From assembly GCA_037176905.1 (NCBI GenBank), contig JBBBWG010014557.1:19549-83548 (forward strand): DNA of 64,000 bases, given 5' to 3'. The DNA comes from Azolla pinnata. Its lineage: Eukaryota > Streptophyta > Polypodiopsida > Salviniales > Salviniaceae. This document shows, piece after piece, positions 38,250-49,353 of this stretch (the first letter of the stretch is position 1; every line of letters begins with the position of its first letter). Both the position numbers and the translations under genes were made by a program. The notes under the pieces were generated by a model. The model had not been told where the DNA came from, searched no databases, and saw only the letters and a list, made by a program, of their open reading frames with translations.

Positions 38250-41200
38250 TGTCTCCCCATCTTCAGCATCTCCGCCCTCGTTTTCATGGCTCGCCCCTGC
38301 GTGCCATGCTCCTCCTCCCGCTCACCCGCTCCAGAGGTTTCGCAGCGTCCTCTTCGACGCCTGCAGTGCTTCCAAGCTCTAAAAATGCAGGTACTCTATT
38401 TCCCGTTTCAGTTTTCAACAGGGTTTATGGTCTTTTCTACCTTCTCTTAATCATGATTTAGGGGTTTCCCCCTCCATGTATCATGGTCATAAACATGCTG
38501 AAAAAGAACTCGTGGCAGTGTAATCGTGCATTTTTTATCTCTGTTGTTAAAAGGTCGACCTTTCTTTTCCGTTTAAGGTAATGCATCCTTAAGATTTTCG
38601 TGAGGTAGGTCTTGGACCTACGGCATGCGGAATGTTGAATTCATTTAGGATTTATGGTCTCCAAAATGAGGTCCATTTTTGTTTCTGCTGTTTAAAAATA
38701 TGTCTCTCTTTCTTGTTGATGTGTGATACATGATTATACAATATAATGAGTTGGCTTCTTCCCACTACAACGAGTTAGCTAAATTGAGATGTGATGCTGA
38801 AAATGGTCGATGTGCCTTCTGTGTATCAAGGGCGATGTGTTCGGCATATGCCAATGCGCTCATCCTTAAACTTAGATGCCTAAGATGCAGATATGCGCAC
38901 CTTGAATGGATTTCAATGTAATTTGGCTCTTATGATAGACTACCATAGAAGAAGTTATGTTGTCTGTTGTACAATCAAAGGAACATACATACCATTCCCT
39001 CATCGTTCATCTTATCTACTCTTATCTTCTGTCGTTTAATTTCTTCATCCAGAATAGTCGGAGTTACCAGAATTTCTGCATTTTGAAAGTGAAATTATGT
39101 TTTCCAATAAAATGATTTTTAGTTAGCTTTTGAAATTTATTTGTTTCTTCCCTTTAGGACTAAGTATGCTCATATTATGTGAGCTCCTTCTAACTTCTCT
39201 ATTGCAGGCAAAAAGGAAAGACACTGGTCCGGAGTATTTTTGTTCTTGCCTGGGCTTGCGACATTTGGACTTGGTTGTTGGCAACTCAAACGTCGAGAAT
39301 GGAAGGTATACAGGAAAACATGACAGTTTCTCTGAATGACATCTTCTTTGGCTGAGGTTATGTTTGGGATTTTGATCAGTTGGACCTGCATGAATATCAA
39401 CGGAGTAGGCTTAAGGATGATATCCTTCCTCTGGATGTGGCTCTGAACTCAGTTGATGGTGGTGCAGCACAGAATAATCATCCAGAGAAGATAAGCGACA
39501 ATTCACTTCAATCATTAGAGTACAAAAGAGTGCAATGCGAAGGAGTTTATGATGAGGACAAGTCCATATTTTTAGGTCCTCGTGGACGGACAAAACATGG
39601 TGTTACTGAACGGGGCTACTATCTCATAACACCTCTTATTCCTGTCGAATCAAGCAACACAATGTAGGTGACATACTGTATATGATGAATTTGGGTATGT
39701 TATCATCTGATTGTTGCAATGTTTTTGAATTGTAGGTCTGTTATAAGTAAAGAAAAATACAAGCTTTTATTGTGTAAGTGGAGACGCATGTGCTACGTGT
39801 TGTCTTTACTATAACATCTGCACTATTTCTGAGGCCAAGATTTCTAAGTTCTGTTGTAGTTGATTATATATCTTTTAAATTTTAAAATGTAAGTCCATCA
39901 AGAGCTACGCAAACAGATTCTGGAACTGGATACTGGGAAAGTTTTTCGGTAGACAATTTGCTATGTACATCTTTAAATTGTAGTGTTGTGTGGTCATTAA
40001 GGCGACATTAAATCTATCTTTCTTCCTTCCTTTCTTTGTCCTTAGTTGTAAAGATAATTAGTTCAATATTCTAAGGTATGTAGCCCCACGTAACTCCGAT
40101 ATATGCATGTTTTGCTTTTCTGCATGCCACATTCAGCTATGCAAACAACAATGTATTGGGGTGACAATTTTACTGATGTTATTAGATGAACAACTTATGT
40201 AATCTGGTAAATTGTATCTGTGTATCATTTTCCTTTGTGTTTGATGGAATTTTAATGATTTATAATTGAATGCTGTACTCTTAGTTTTCAGGTCCCTGTA
40301 TTGGTGAATCGTGGTTGGGTGCCTGGCACTTGGCGTGACAATCCTCCAACACAAAAGCATGATAAGAAAAAAGAACCTCTGGCTGAACCTGCCAATGTCA
40401 ATGTAAAAAACTCTGGATTGTCAGCATTGTTCGCTGGGAAAAAACATGGAACTGTGGAGGTCAGTTTGAAATCTCACTTTGTGCCCTTCAAAAAGTATAG
40501 AATAGCAATGCACGGATCTTTGTATAGGCATACAGGAGTTCATCTTATCGCTACAAAATCTAACCACAACAGGAGATTTTGAAACTATCTGTGCTGTGTT
40601 TTTTTCAAAGAAGGGGGATTATCATTTTAACCAATTTGAAGGAAAAATGGAACTTAATCTCTCCTTTTTCTACTGATAATAATGGGAAGGGGGTGGATAA
40701 TATACACAGCTGTTTATTATTGGTACATAGCATTTGAACAAGAGTTGCCTTTAGGGGAAATAGGAAAGCTTCTTCATTACTTCAGATTAAGGAGGCTGCT
40801 ATATCTCGTCAGCGTTTTCAAATGAATTGTCGTACAATATGCCATATGGTTCAAGTGAATGTAATACATCGTTCTCGAAATTCATACCATTTTTCCTGAA
40901 AAAGTTGTTGCAGCTCAAAGTGTAAATTTTGCGGAACTATAGAATGCATAGATATTCTTCACATTTTAACCTCCTAGAGCTTGGTTTGTTATCCAGGTTC
41001 ACAAACCCGAATTGGAGACAGTCAAAGTGGTTGGTGTAATAAGGGCAAGTGAAAAACCAAACATGTTTGTACCACCAAATGAGCCCTCATCTGGTCAATG
41101 GTTCTTTATTGATATTCCTGCGATGCTTTCTCATGCCAAGCTGCCAGAAAATACACTTTATATTGAGGCCTTGCAGGAAAATTCTGAAACTTTTCAAGGG

Positions 41201-41420
41201 CAACATTATCCAATCCCAAAAGATCCCGAAGCCCTAATCAGCTCATCAGTCATGCCTCGAGATCACCTGAGCTATGCTATCACATGGTAAGTGTTCTCCC
41301 TCACCATGCATATGAACAGCTGTCCAACTTGTTGCCACTTTCTGTGCTTATTTTGTCTTTTGCAGGTTTACACTTTCAGCTGCAACAACTTTTATGGCAT
41401 GGAAGAGGCTTTCAAAATAA
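38249..41420 (+). CDS. SURF1: SURF1, cytochrome c oxidase assembly protein
   Basis: Six exons, 38249-38390, 39208-39305, 39380-39663, 40285-40459, 40997-41286 and 41366-41420, give 347 residues, close to plant SURF1. Family role: inner-membrane factor for early complex IV (cytochrome c oxidase) assembly in mitochondria. Seen: an Arg/Ser-rich presequence with few acidic residues; a first membrane span GVFLFLPGLATFGLGCWQL (about 56-74); EYKRVQCEGVYDEDKSIFLG plus PRGR; the signature VPVLVNRGWVPGTW; VVGVIR; SGQWFFIDIPAM; PENTLYIE; and the C-terminal span TLSAATTFMAWKRL. Exon 3 ends AT/GTAGGT just ahead of an in-frame TAG, so exon 4 must start at 40285 to keep frame (adding IFQ before VPVLVN); that junction is the least certain. 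Confidence 0.93.
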
Positions 41421-42979
41421 AATTATTTCAGAACAGAGAATTAACAGAACCATTGATTACTTGCAGAAAGATATCATTCTCTATTGATTACTTTTGGGAC
41501 GGCGATTTCCAGCTGTCCATTCACAGGTCATGGTTCCTGGAAACAAGCTCTTGGCAGCTTTGTATTCCCGGAGATGAGGTTGAAGGCTCGATTTTTTCAG
41601 GATTTTCTTTTCCGTTGCATAAGAGAATATACAATGACGAGCTTTTCATGCAGAAGCAAACACGAATATTTTGACAAGATGTAGAGCAAGATATTTCGGC
41701 ATGCTAATACACATTTTCAAAAGGCAGGTGGCAAAATCAGGATTTTATGGTGTCTTCATGCATGTGGAAAAACTCATAGCAGCTTTTTAATTATCATATT
41801 CAAGGTGACAAAGCAGCTTGTGACCTCTCTAAATTATCTCATTATCCTGATCTTAATTACCTACCATTATTCAGCTTGGAAGTATGCATTTCTGTAAAGG
41901 ATTTCTTTGTTGATAATTTTTTTAAAGTGGTGGTAAGAAAATTGACAGGCCAAGATGCCAATTTTGTTCAAGCATAATGGGTAGAACATGGAAAAAAACT
42001 AGTATTTTAATCCGCTTTTTTTCCATCCTAGGGGCACCTTAGTATCTATCGGTTGTCTTTCTCCGATAGCTTTCATCCTTTTTTTTTCTGAGCCCAAGCT
42101 ATATTCCAAGGATGAGCAGTTTTCTTTGTGAACTGAAATACATCCCAAGCCAAAAGTGGAGTACAGGTAACTCTTTGGGTAGCCTTTTAACAACATAGCT
42201 AGATTAGGACGCCTAGTTGACATTTCCTTCGTGTAAAATCAATGTAAGTTGGACTCTGGAGCATTGTGTTCAGAAGTAGGAGCACAGTTATGGGATGCTT
42301 GCAATGGTATAGAGAGGGATTCCTACTCTTGTCTGTTTATTGCGCCTTGCCTGATGGACATGAGGGCAGCATTTACTTGATTACATATTTCATGAGTTTA
42401 GCTTTCCATAGCGCAACCTTCTTTACCACAAACTCCATGAGAAGCATGGTAACTACAAACTTGCTGGAACAGTTCCTTCAGCTTCCATAGCTCTCTTATA
42501 GTTCAGGCTTTATAGTAAAGTTGTGGAGTCTCATCTATAATTATTACCAGCACCATTTGGCATGCCATCATAGTTGAACTTGCCAATGAAACAACAGAAG
42601 AAAGAGCATTGAACGATGGGACGTGGAACAAATAGTTCACTCAGCACGGGTTTTTATATTAACATCGAGTAAATCCATGCTTTGCATTCAGTCCTTGTAT
42701 TGGTTGAACCAGTTTTCTCATGCACCACTCCAACCAAAAAGAGGTTTGGCCTAAACTCATGACCTTAATTAATGTTACAACTTGGTATACCAGTACACGA
42801 CCAAGGAACAGAGCCCTTCCACTTTTACCTTGTACCAATGTACCACACTGATATGCATGAAGGAGGGGTAGTCCAAAGGAATGGTATGATTTTATGCAGT
42901 ACTAATAAAGAGGGGTATTTTACAATCTTTCTTGGAGATCTGAGAACAGGTTGTGGGCGCTGCTGCTGCAAAGATCCTG
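41421..42979. other. Intergenic between SURF1 and the Cys-rich protein gene (convergent)
   Basis: Two genes converge here, so it should contain both 3' UTRs. No coding signal is visible in either strand; open frames are short and without motifs. Confidence 0.4.
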
Positions 42980-43244
42980 TCAGGGTTTCGAGTGAGTCAA
43001 TGCAAAAAAACAGGCTAACTCTACAATCGTTCTGATCGGTTGAAGTCGGCTAGGTAACTTCCCCTCTTGGCATGCTCGAACGATGTCGTTGATTACACTC
43101 TGCTCCAACTCACCTTTATCACGGTCCTGTAAACACTGTGGCTGCATACAAAGAAAGAGGGAAACAAAAAAGCAGCAGCAAAACCAGGGAGTGAAGTAAA
43201 CATATATGCCGGAATCTTAAATGGGTGGAAATCATGTTGGATTG

Positions 43245-43295
<51 letters not shown>

Positions 43296-45027
43296 CTCTA
43301 TGTTGCCAGGGCTTTTCCCTGCAAATCCCTTGATTCTACAGTTGTGATCCTGAGAGTTTCGGAAAGAGTACCCAACAATCATATCTCTGAGACGAAAGAA
43401 GAGGAGAGATGCAAATTGGGTGCAGAACTGAGCCTTTCCTCGACATTACAAAAGAAGAGATCAGAACAATGACAGCAGAACTCCGGATGGGACACAGTCT
43501 TGGAGACCCCTACCATGATCTCATCGAGGAACACAAGCATCTGGGACCGGATGTCCTGGATGGTGAATGCCCCATCAAAGCCACGGTCGAGGGCATCGCG
43601 CTGGAGCTGGGACTCTGCCGATTCGAGGGCATCGATCACATCGGCCGAGTCCTTGACCTTGGTGCTGCTGGACACCAGCATGTTTGCGAAGGCGGAGGTG
43701 GCAAGCGACGCAGCCGCGATGTTGCGGCCCTTGCCAGAGTTGCTTTCCTTCTTCCTGCTACTGCTCTTCTGCTGCTGCCGCTTGTTTCCTGCAAGATTCC
43801 GGTATTTCATATGCTTGGCACTATCGCGACTATCGCTACAGCAAGCTCTTCTGCCGCCGCAACGACGACTACTACAACTGTCGCAAGCAAAGTGCTATGC
43901 AACCCGACACCTGTCTCTGCGAGCGAACCCAACGCGCGGCGGTTATCTGCAGCCGCGGTGACGTTGGCGGCGATGCGCTTGGCATTGTTGGTCGCCCGTG
44001 CGGTGGAGATGTGGAGCAGGTCGGCATAAGTGGCATCTTTGAGGCGCTTGGGGATGTAGACATTGTGCTTACTGCCATTGGCGCTGGCATTGGCAGGCAT
44101 GTTGTCTCGATTGCCGAGCAGAGACCATCTCATGTTCTTGGAGCCGAGGACAAGGGCACGAGAATGAGCATCAGCATCATCATCGGGGGGCAGGATCGGG
44201 ACCGGAGGCGGCATCAGCTCCTCGAGGTAGAGGAACTTCTCCATGTCGTTGGGCAGGGCGCGGCCGATGTCGACGATGTGGCGGAGCATGTGGTGCGTGA
44301 GGCGGCGGTGGACATGCTGGTCGACGAGGCGGCAGGCAGCGGAGCCGCGCGAGATCTCCGCCACGCGCCGCAGGTGGAGGCTGCAGTTCCACCGATCCCA
44401 CAGCTTGCCGAGCCTCAGGGAAGGATCGATGGGAGCTCGCATGCTGCGGCTATGGCGGGTGAATTCATCATACACTGGATCTTTCTCCTCGAGCAGGTGA
44501 GGAAGAAGAGCATCATCAGCATCATCGGATTCATCACCAGCACCAGCACCAGCACCAGCACCATCAGCAGCCGCTGTTCCTCGATGCTCGTGGGCAGGGG
44601 TCCAATGCTTGGGCGTGGCCAAGAGCTCCTCATACCACGTCGTCGTGGGCGCCTTCATCTCCTCCTCCTTCTGGAACATGAGCGAGATGCGGCGCATCCA
44701 CGCGTTCACGTTGGCGTACTTGACCATGTCTGAGGGCTCCCTGGTGCTGGGCCGCTGGCTCTGCCCCGGCTCGTACGCAGACATGTAGCCCTTCTGGATT
44801 CGGACATGGTTGTAGGGCGTGGTGAGCCCCGGCCTCCTGCACGATGCTGCGGAGCAGCCGCAGATGTGGTTGTCCCTGCCATAGCATGAGCACGCCCCTG
44901 CGCTGCAGATGTGGTGCGCTTCCTGCTGAGCACCGCCTGAAGCCTCGTTCCACGAATCGCAGCGGCACCGGAATGGGCACCCACCATGCCTGCCATGGCC
45001 ATGGCCATGGCCGCCGCCTGCTGCCAT
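42980..45027 (-). CDS. Unrecognised Cys-rich and low-complexity protein
   Basis: Three exons, 45027-43911, 43788-43514 and 43126-42980, give 512 residues with closing phases (1 and 0). I do not recognise the family. The N-terminus is His/Gly rich (GGGHGHGHGRHGG) and then Cys-rich: CPFRCRC, CSAGACSCYG and CGCSAASC within residues 17-66. Later parts look folded: YANVNAWMRRISLMFQKEEE; a Gly-Ala run from a (CACCAG)n tract; LVDQHVHRRLTHHMLRHIVD; DMEKFLYLEELMPPPVPILP; and near the end SADVIDALESAESQLQRDAL, IQDIRSQMLVFLDEIM and DRDKGELEQSVINDIVRAC. No signal peptide or membrane span is seen. The steady codon bias across exon 1 and conserved-looking helical segments argue for a real gene; the last exon's end could differ. 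Confidence 0.65.
43247..43291. repeat. (TC)n microsatellite
   Basis: About 22 tandem CT units inside the second intron of the Cys-rich protein gene. Confidence 0.97.
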
Positions 45028-45691
45028 TCCTTCCTTCCTTCCGTCCTTGTTGTTGTTCTTCTTCTTCTTCCTTCCGTCCTTGTTCTTCTTCCTCTTCTTC
45101 TTCCTTCCTTGTTCTTCTTCTTCTTCCTTCCTTCCTTTTCCTTCCTTCTTCTTCCTTCCTTCCTTTTCCTTCCTTCTTCTTCCTTCCTTCCTTCCTTTCT
45201 CAACTTCTTACGCCCTTACCCTCCCTCTTCTCCGTTTCTTTCACCTTTCTTCTCCTCTGCAGCCACCGGCAGAAGGGCCATCCTTCCTGTTCCTTTCTGC
45301 AAGGGAGCCTTCCTTCCTTCCTTCCTTCCTTCCTTTCGCTCGCTCGATCGCACAGGCTCCCTTGGCTTACCTGCTGATCGATCGATGCCCAGGAAGAAGG
45401 AAACTTGGCGTGCCGTTCGAGCGCCCACATCAGGAAGCAGAGACAGAGACGACCTTTCAGAAGGCCCCCAAAATGGGCACAAAAGAGGCCGCCCATTTTG
45501 TATTTCACCGAAAGACTTGGTGAAGCTGTAATGAAATAATTATGGCCCACCATAATGATCTCCAACAGCCTCTCATGAAATTATGGCCCACAATAATGAT
45601 CTCCAACAGAGAGAAAGCCACTCTGCTGCAACAAACACAAAACATGAAAAGATACATTTTCAGTAACAAATTGCCAGAATGGCTTAGGCTA
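45028..45691. other. Pyrimidine-rich leader region of the Cys-rich protein gene, and spacer to the PPR gene
   Basis: From 45028 to about 45200, and again at 45310-45338, the plus strand is TTCC/TTCTTC repeat, that is GGAA/GAA purine repeat in the likely 5' UTR of the minus-strand gene. Near 45538-45612 a motif attatggcccacaataatga with tctccaacag occurs twice. No gene is seen. Confidence 0.5.
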
Positions 45692-47629
45692 CTATAGACA
45701 CAAGAGCTGCTGCATTATCGTATCCGAATCACCTCTTTGCCCATTCTCAGCAGAACAAAGCAAGCTTGTCCATGATATGATAGACGGCTCACAAGGCATC
45801 TTGTTGATCAGGCAAGCTGCGTGATCTAACAAACCAACACGGCAAAGTAAGTCGATCATGCAATCATAATGTTCGGCGGTCGGTTCTATACAATAGTCTT
45901 GGTACATTATGAGAAAATAGAGATGGCCTTCATACAAGAGCCCAGCATGGCTACATGCAGCCAGAAGACTCACAAACGTAATATCATCTGGACTAGTGCC
46001 CTGACGAACCATCCCTTTGAACAGTTCAGCTGCTTCTTCTGCATTGCCATTCAAGCCATATGCCGCAATCAAAGCATTCCATGAATTTAGAGTATGGTTA
46101 TGGAGTTCCCCAAACACCTTTTGTGCATCCTTAACATTACCCCACTTCCCGTACATGCTAATGATGGAGCTCGCAACAACATCGTCCATCACAAATCCAC
46201 CATGCACAAACTGGGTGTGCAACAGCTGACCTTTTTGCAAGGTACTGCATGCAGGATATACTTCTACGAAACTGACTTTGTTAGGCATGATACCTTGACC
46301 TTGCATCTCAATAAAGAGTCGAATGGCTTCCCCTCCATTTCCATCCTGTACATATGACGCAATCATCGCATTCCATGAGACAATGTTCTTGCTGATCATC
46401 GAATCAAATAGTTCTCGAGCAACACGAACTGCACCACATTTTCCGTATGCATTAAGAAGTGCAGTTATCAATACAGCGTCCAATGAAAACCTACTGTACA
46501 GTATTGTCGTATGTATAACTCTAGCCTGAAATAAAGATGCTGCAGCATTGCATGTGCCTAGAAGGCTAACAAAGGTAACCTTGTCTGGCATCAGTCCGGC
46601 AAACTGCATTAATGCATAGATATTTAAGGCATCATCCTTGTAACCTAGTTGCACAAACACTGTGATCATAGCATTCCATGTGACGGTGTTTCCTTCATCG
46701 AATCGATAAAAAATCATCTTTGCATCTTTCAACAAGCCATGCCTGCCATACATGTAAATCAGAGATGTTATGACTACATTATCCTGTAAAATACAAACAT
46801 AAATAGCACAAGAATGGACTTTCTTGCACTTACCTATGTGTATTGGCCCTCGGGCAAGTGTCGTGATAATGTTCACAAATGAGACTTTATCAGGTGACAT
46901 GCTTTCTTGATACATCCTATCAAACAACGCCATGGCCTCAGAAAACTTCTTGTTCTGCGCATAAACAGATAGCAAAGCATTCCAAGAAATGACGTTATGA
47001 ACCAAGATACCATCAAATATTCTCTCAGCATTATGTACATCTCCATTGGTACCAAACATTGTAACAATTGCAGTGCCAACAACTGTATCAAACTGGAGCC
47101 CACTCACTTGGATCCTCTCATACGCCATTGTTCCTTCCTCTAAAGTGGAACAAGCGGAAAGAACTTGTAAGAACGTGATCGTATCATACGGAATGTTCTG
47201 ACGTTGCATTTCATCAAAATACCGGAAAGCATCAAGATGCTCACCTTGCCGGATGCACGATCCAATGGCTAAGTTCCACTGAAGGGTACTAGTGTCCTGA
47301 TAAGGAAGATTCGATTCAAACAATCTTATGACATCACGGAAAGCACCACATCTGAAATAAAACTGAAGTAACAGGCGGCGTATCGTGGGGCAAGGATCGT
47401 AGCCACATCTAATGATGTGGTCATGAAGGAATTGAGCACGAAGCAGAGACTTAGAGCCAATGTGGTGACGTAGGAGGCGGATGCACCCCGGCTGATCGAA
47501 TGTCGGAGAAGCTGTGACAAGGTTCGGACAGCCAACCCCATGGAAAGGCCTCGCCTCTCGCATGAGGCGGCATCGAGTTTTGTACTTCCTGTAGGTGCGA
47601 ACAGTTCGACGGATTGCAGAAAGCACCAT
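45692..47629 (-). CDS. PLS-type pentatricopeptide repeat (PPR) protein, intronless
   Basis: A single exon of 645 codons plus stop. Family role: sequence-specific RNA binding in mitochondria or plastids (editing, splicing, stability). Seen: about 15 PPR-type repeats with recurring VVGTAIVTMFGTNGDVHNAE, NVISWNALLSVYAQNKKFSE and MSPDKVSFVNIITTLA-like segments, typical of the PLS subclass. The Arg-rich N-terminus (IRRTVRTYRKYKTRCRLMRE) fits an organelle presequence. After CEPSIISWTSLL, where a normal E domain continues with about 60 more residues, the frame runs into unrelated CSAENGQRGDSDTIMQQLLC and stops. The E domain is therefore truncated, and no DYW domain is present. The target RNA cannot be predicted from this reading. 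Confidence 0.9.
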   Translation of the reverse strand: MVLSAIRRTVRTYRKYKTRCRLMREARPFHGVGCPNLVTASPTFDQPGCIRLLRHHIGSKSLLRAQFLHDHIIRCGYDPCPTIRRLLLQFYFRCGAFRDVIRLFESNLPYQDTSTLQWNLAIGSCIRQGEHLDAFRYFDEMQRQNIPYDTITFLQVLSACSTLEEGTMAYERIQVSGLQFDTVVGTAIVTMFGTNGDVHNAERIFDGILVHNVISWNALLSVYAQNKKFSEAMALFDRMYQESMSPDKVSFVNIITTLARGPIHIGKCKKVHSCAIYVCILQDNVVITSLIYMYGRHGLLKDAKMIFYRFDEGNTVTWNAMITVFVQLGYKDDALNIYALMQFAGLMPDKVTFVSLLGTCNAAASLFQARVIHTTILYSRFSLDAVLITALLNAYGKCGAVRVARELFDSMISKNIVSWNAMIASYVQDGNGGEAIRLFIEMQGQGIMPNKVSFVEVYPACSTLQKGQLLHTQFVHGGFVMDDVVASSIISMYGKWGNVKDAQKVFGELHNHTLNSWNALIAAYGLNGNAEEAAELFKGMVRQGTSPDDITFVSLLAACSHAGLLYEGHLYFLIMYQDYCIEPTAEHYDCMIDLLCRVGLLDHAACLINKMPCEPSIISWTSLLCSAENGQRGDSDTIMQQLLCL

Positions 47630-47842
47630 ATCTCAACATCGCCAGAAAGCACCACATCTGAAGTAAGACCGATGTAAAAGGTAGCACATCACAGGGGGAG
47701 CGATGGTTTGCCACGTCGAACGATGTCGAATCGAGCACAAAATCAGAGGCTTCGAGGGCGTAGGAGGAGGCGAAACGCACTTGGACAGGAGACCCGAGCG
47801 CATGGAACGGCCTGCTTCTCTCGCATCAGGCAGCATCACGTC
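47338..47842 (-). repeat. Diverged tandem duplication of the PPR gene's 5' end
   Basis: Coding segment 47338-47581 and leader segment 47643-47842 share, in the same order and orientation, gaaagcaccacatctgaa, gagcac..a..cagag.ctt, gtaggagg and catggaaaggcct.gc.tctcgcat.aggc.gcatc. The upstream copy lies outside the reading frame. Confidence 0.65.
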
Positions 47843-49353
47843 GTTTGAGTGCGTAACCGGGAGACTGTAGGCTACGAATCGTTTGATGGATCTCGGGAAG
47901 AGGACGAGGAGGAGGAGGAGGAGGGGAAGTACGTACCTGCTCATCAGAATCTACGGAGGTGTGACGAGCGGAGGCTGCAGCACGGCCATCGCCGGCGCCA
48001 TCGCCGGCTTCTGCAACAAGAACTCTCGAAGTCGCTGCTGTCCTCGTCAGATCTATTGATCTTGTGTCTCTCTTATTTCAGCTTCAAACAATTCCGCGCG
48101 TCGGAAAATCGTCGGAAAATCGCCAGATTCTGAAACCTGGCATCAGCTTCTGGAAAAAAATCCTTCCAGTTTTTTCGTCGGGATCGACGAACGAAACCAC
48201 AGAGTCTCGCAGGCTGCTAAAAGCGATCGAGAATGATTCGAGCATTCGAGATCGATCGATGAATCACGAGACGTATGTTTCAGACCGGAAGAATGGTAAA
48301 ATTCAATCAAATGTCGAAATTTCAAGAATACCGTGGGGTCGGTTGTGGTCAGCTATTTGTGGGCTACTTCATTAAGGAATGAAGGGCGAGGATTGAAAGC
48401 TTCGGGGAACTACGATACGTGGAGACTCTGGTAGTTGGCAAGGCTCTTGCTCCAAGCAGACGCTTCTCTCTGACTCAATTCAAGGTACAATCTTCTCAAT
48501 TGCAGCAACATGGGACGTCGATAATGGTCTAGATCTCCTTTCTTTCTCTCGATTCTTTACCATAAGTAGCTTAACGATTAGGACGCCTCGGGCACATTGG
48601 CTGCTCAAAGTCGTGGGCACCGACGCTTCAAGGCTCGAGCATCTTTCGAGTCTGAGTTGTGGCATTTAGACAGTCCGCTAATTACGAGCTCGATCTTGCA
48701 CAAACTGCTCGGATAAATCCAAGTACGGCGAGGGCGAGAGCAGCGTGGAATCCCGGGCACACGTTGATGCAAATCGCTCGAGACCTCGATCAGATCATGA
48801 CGAGGATTGTATGCATGTACGCATGCATGCAAATTGTGGATGTGTATGTGCACAGGCATTGTGCACGCATGCATATGCATCATGTGCATATGCGTGCAGG
48901 CATTGTGCATGCATGCATATGCATCATGTGTGTATGCATGAAGGCATTGTGCAAGCATGTATATGCATCATGTGTGTATGCATGCACGTATGTACGTACG
49001 TATGCATGCATGTGTACAAGCGTGTGTGTATGTATGTGTATGCTGGTGTGTGTATGCATGTATGCATGTATGCATGTGTGCGTATGCATGTGTGCCTTCA
49101 TGCGTGTGTATGTGCATGTGCCCGTGCATGTATGTATGTGTGCGTGTGCATGTATGTATGTGTGCGTGCGTATGTATGTGTGCGCTTCTGCAGAGTGCAT
49201 GTATGTATGTGTGTGTATGTGCATGCATGCGTGCATGCGTGCATGTGTGTGTGCATGTATGTATGTATGCGTGCGTGTGGATGTATGTATGTATGTGTGC
49301 AGGTTCTTATTCTCTGCTTCTGCACAAGCTCCACCGCAATCTTTCTGGTAGCG
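47630..49353. other. Divergent intergenic region between PPR and CCDC97-domain genes
   Basis: Contains the PPR leader with the duplicated 5' end, a GC-richer stretch without clear genes at 47850-48780, and the TGCA/TGTA repeat block immediately ahead of the next gene. Frames that appear open between 48650 and 49320 are read through repeat and are not called. Confidence 0.4.
48805..49300. repeat. TGCATG/TGTATG alternating purine-pyrimidine repeat block
   Basis: About 0.5 kb of tgtgtatg, tgcatg and tgtacg units with frequent gcatgcatgc palindromes. Almost every position alternates purine and pyrimidine. It ends about 50 bases before the CCDC97-domain start codon. Confidence 0.95.

Noticed and set aside
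43409-44733. Plus-strand frames of 206 and 349 codons opposite the Cys-rich protein gene
   Set aside because: They are GC-rich antisense shadows with compositionally odd products, while the minus strand has consistent splice phases and helical segments.
44706-45565. Lys/Glu/Arg-rich and Phe/Leu/Pro-rich frames around 45.0-45.5 kb
   Set aside because: They arise from TTCC/TTCTTC repeats read in different frames; no conserved segment is present.
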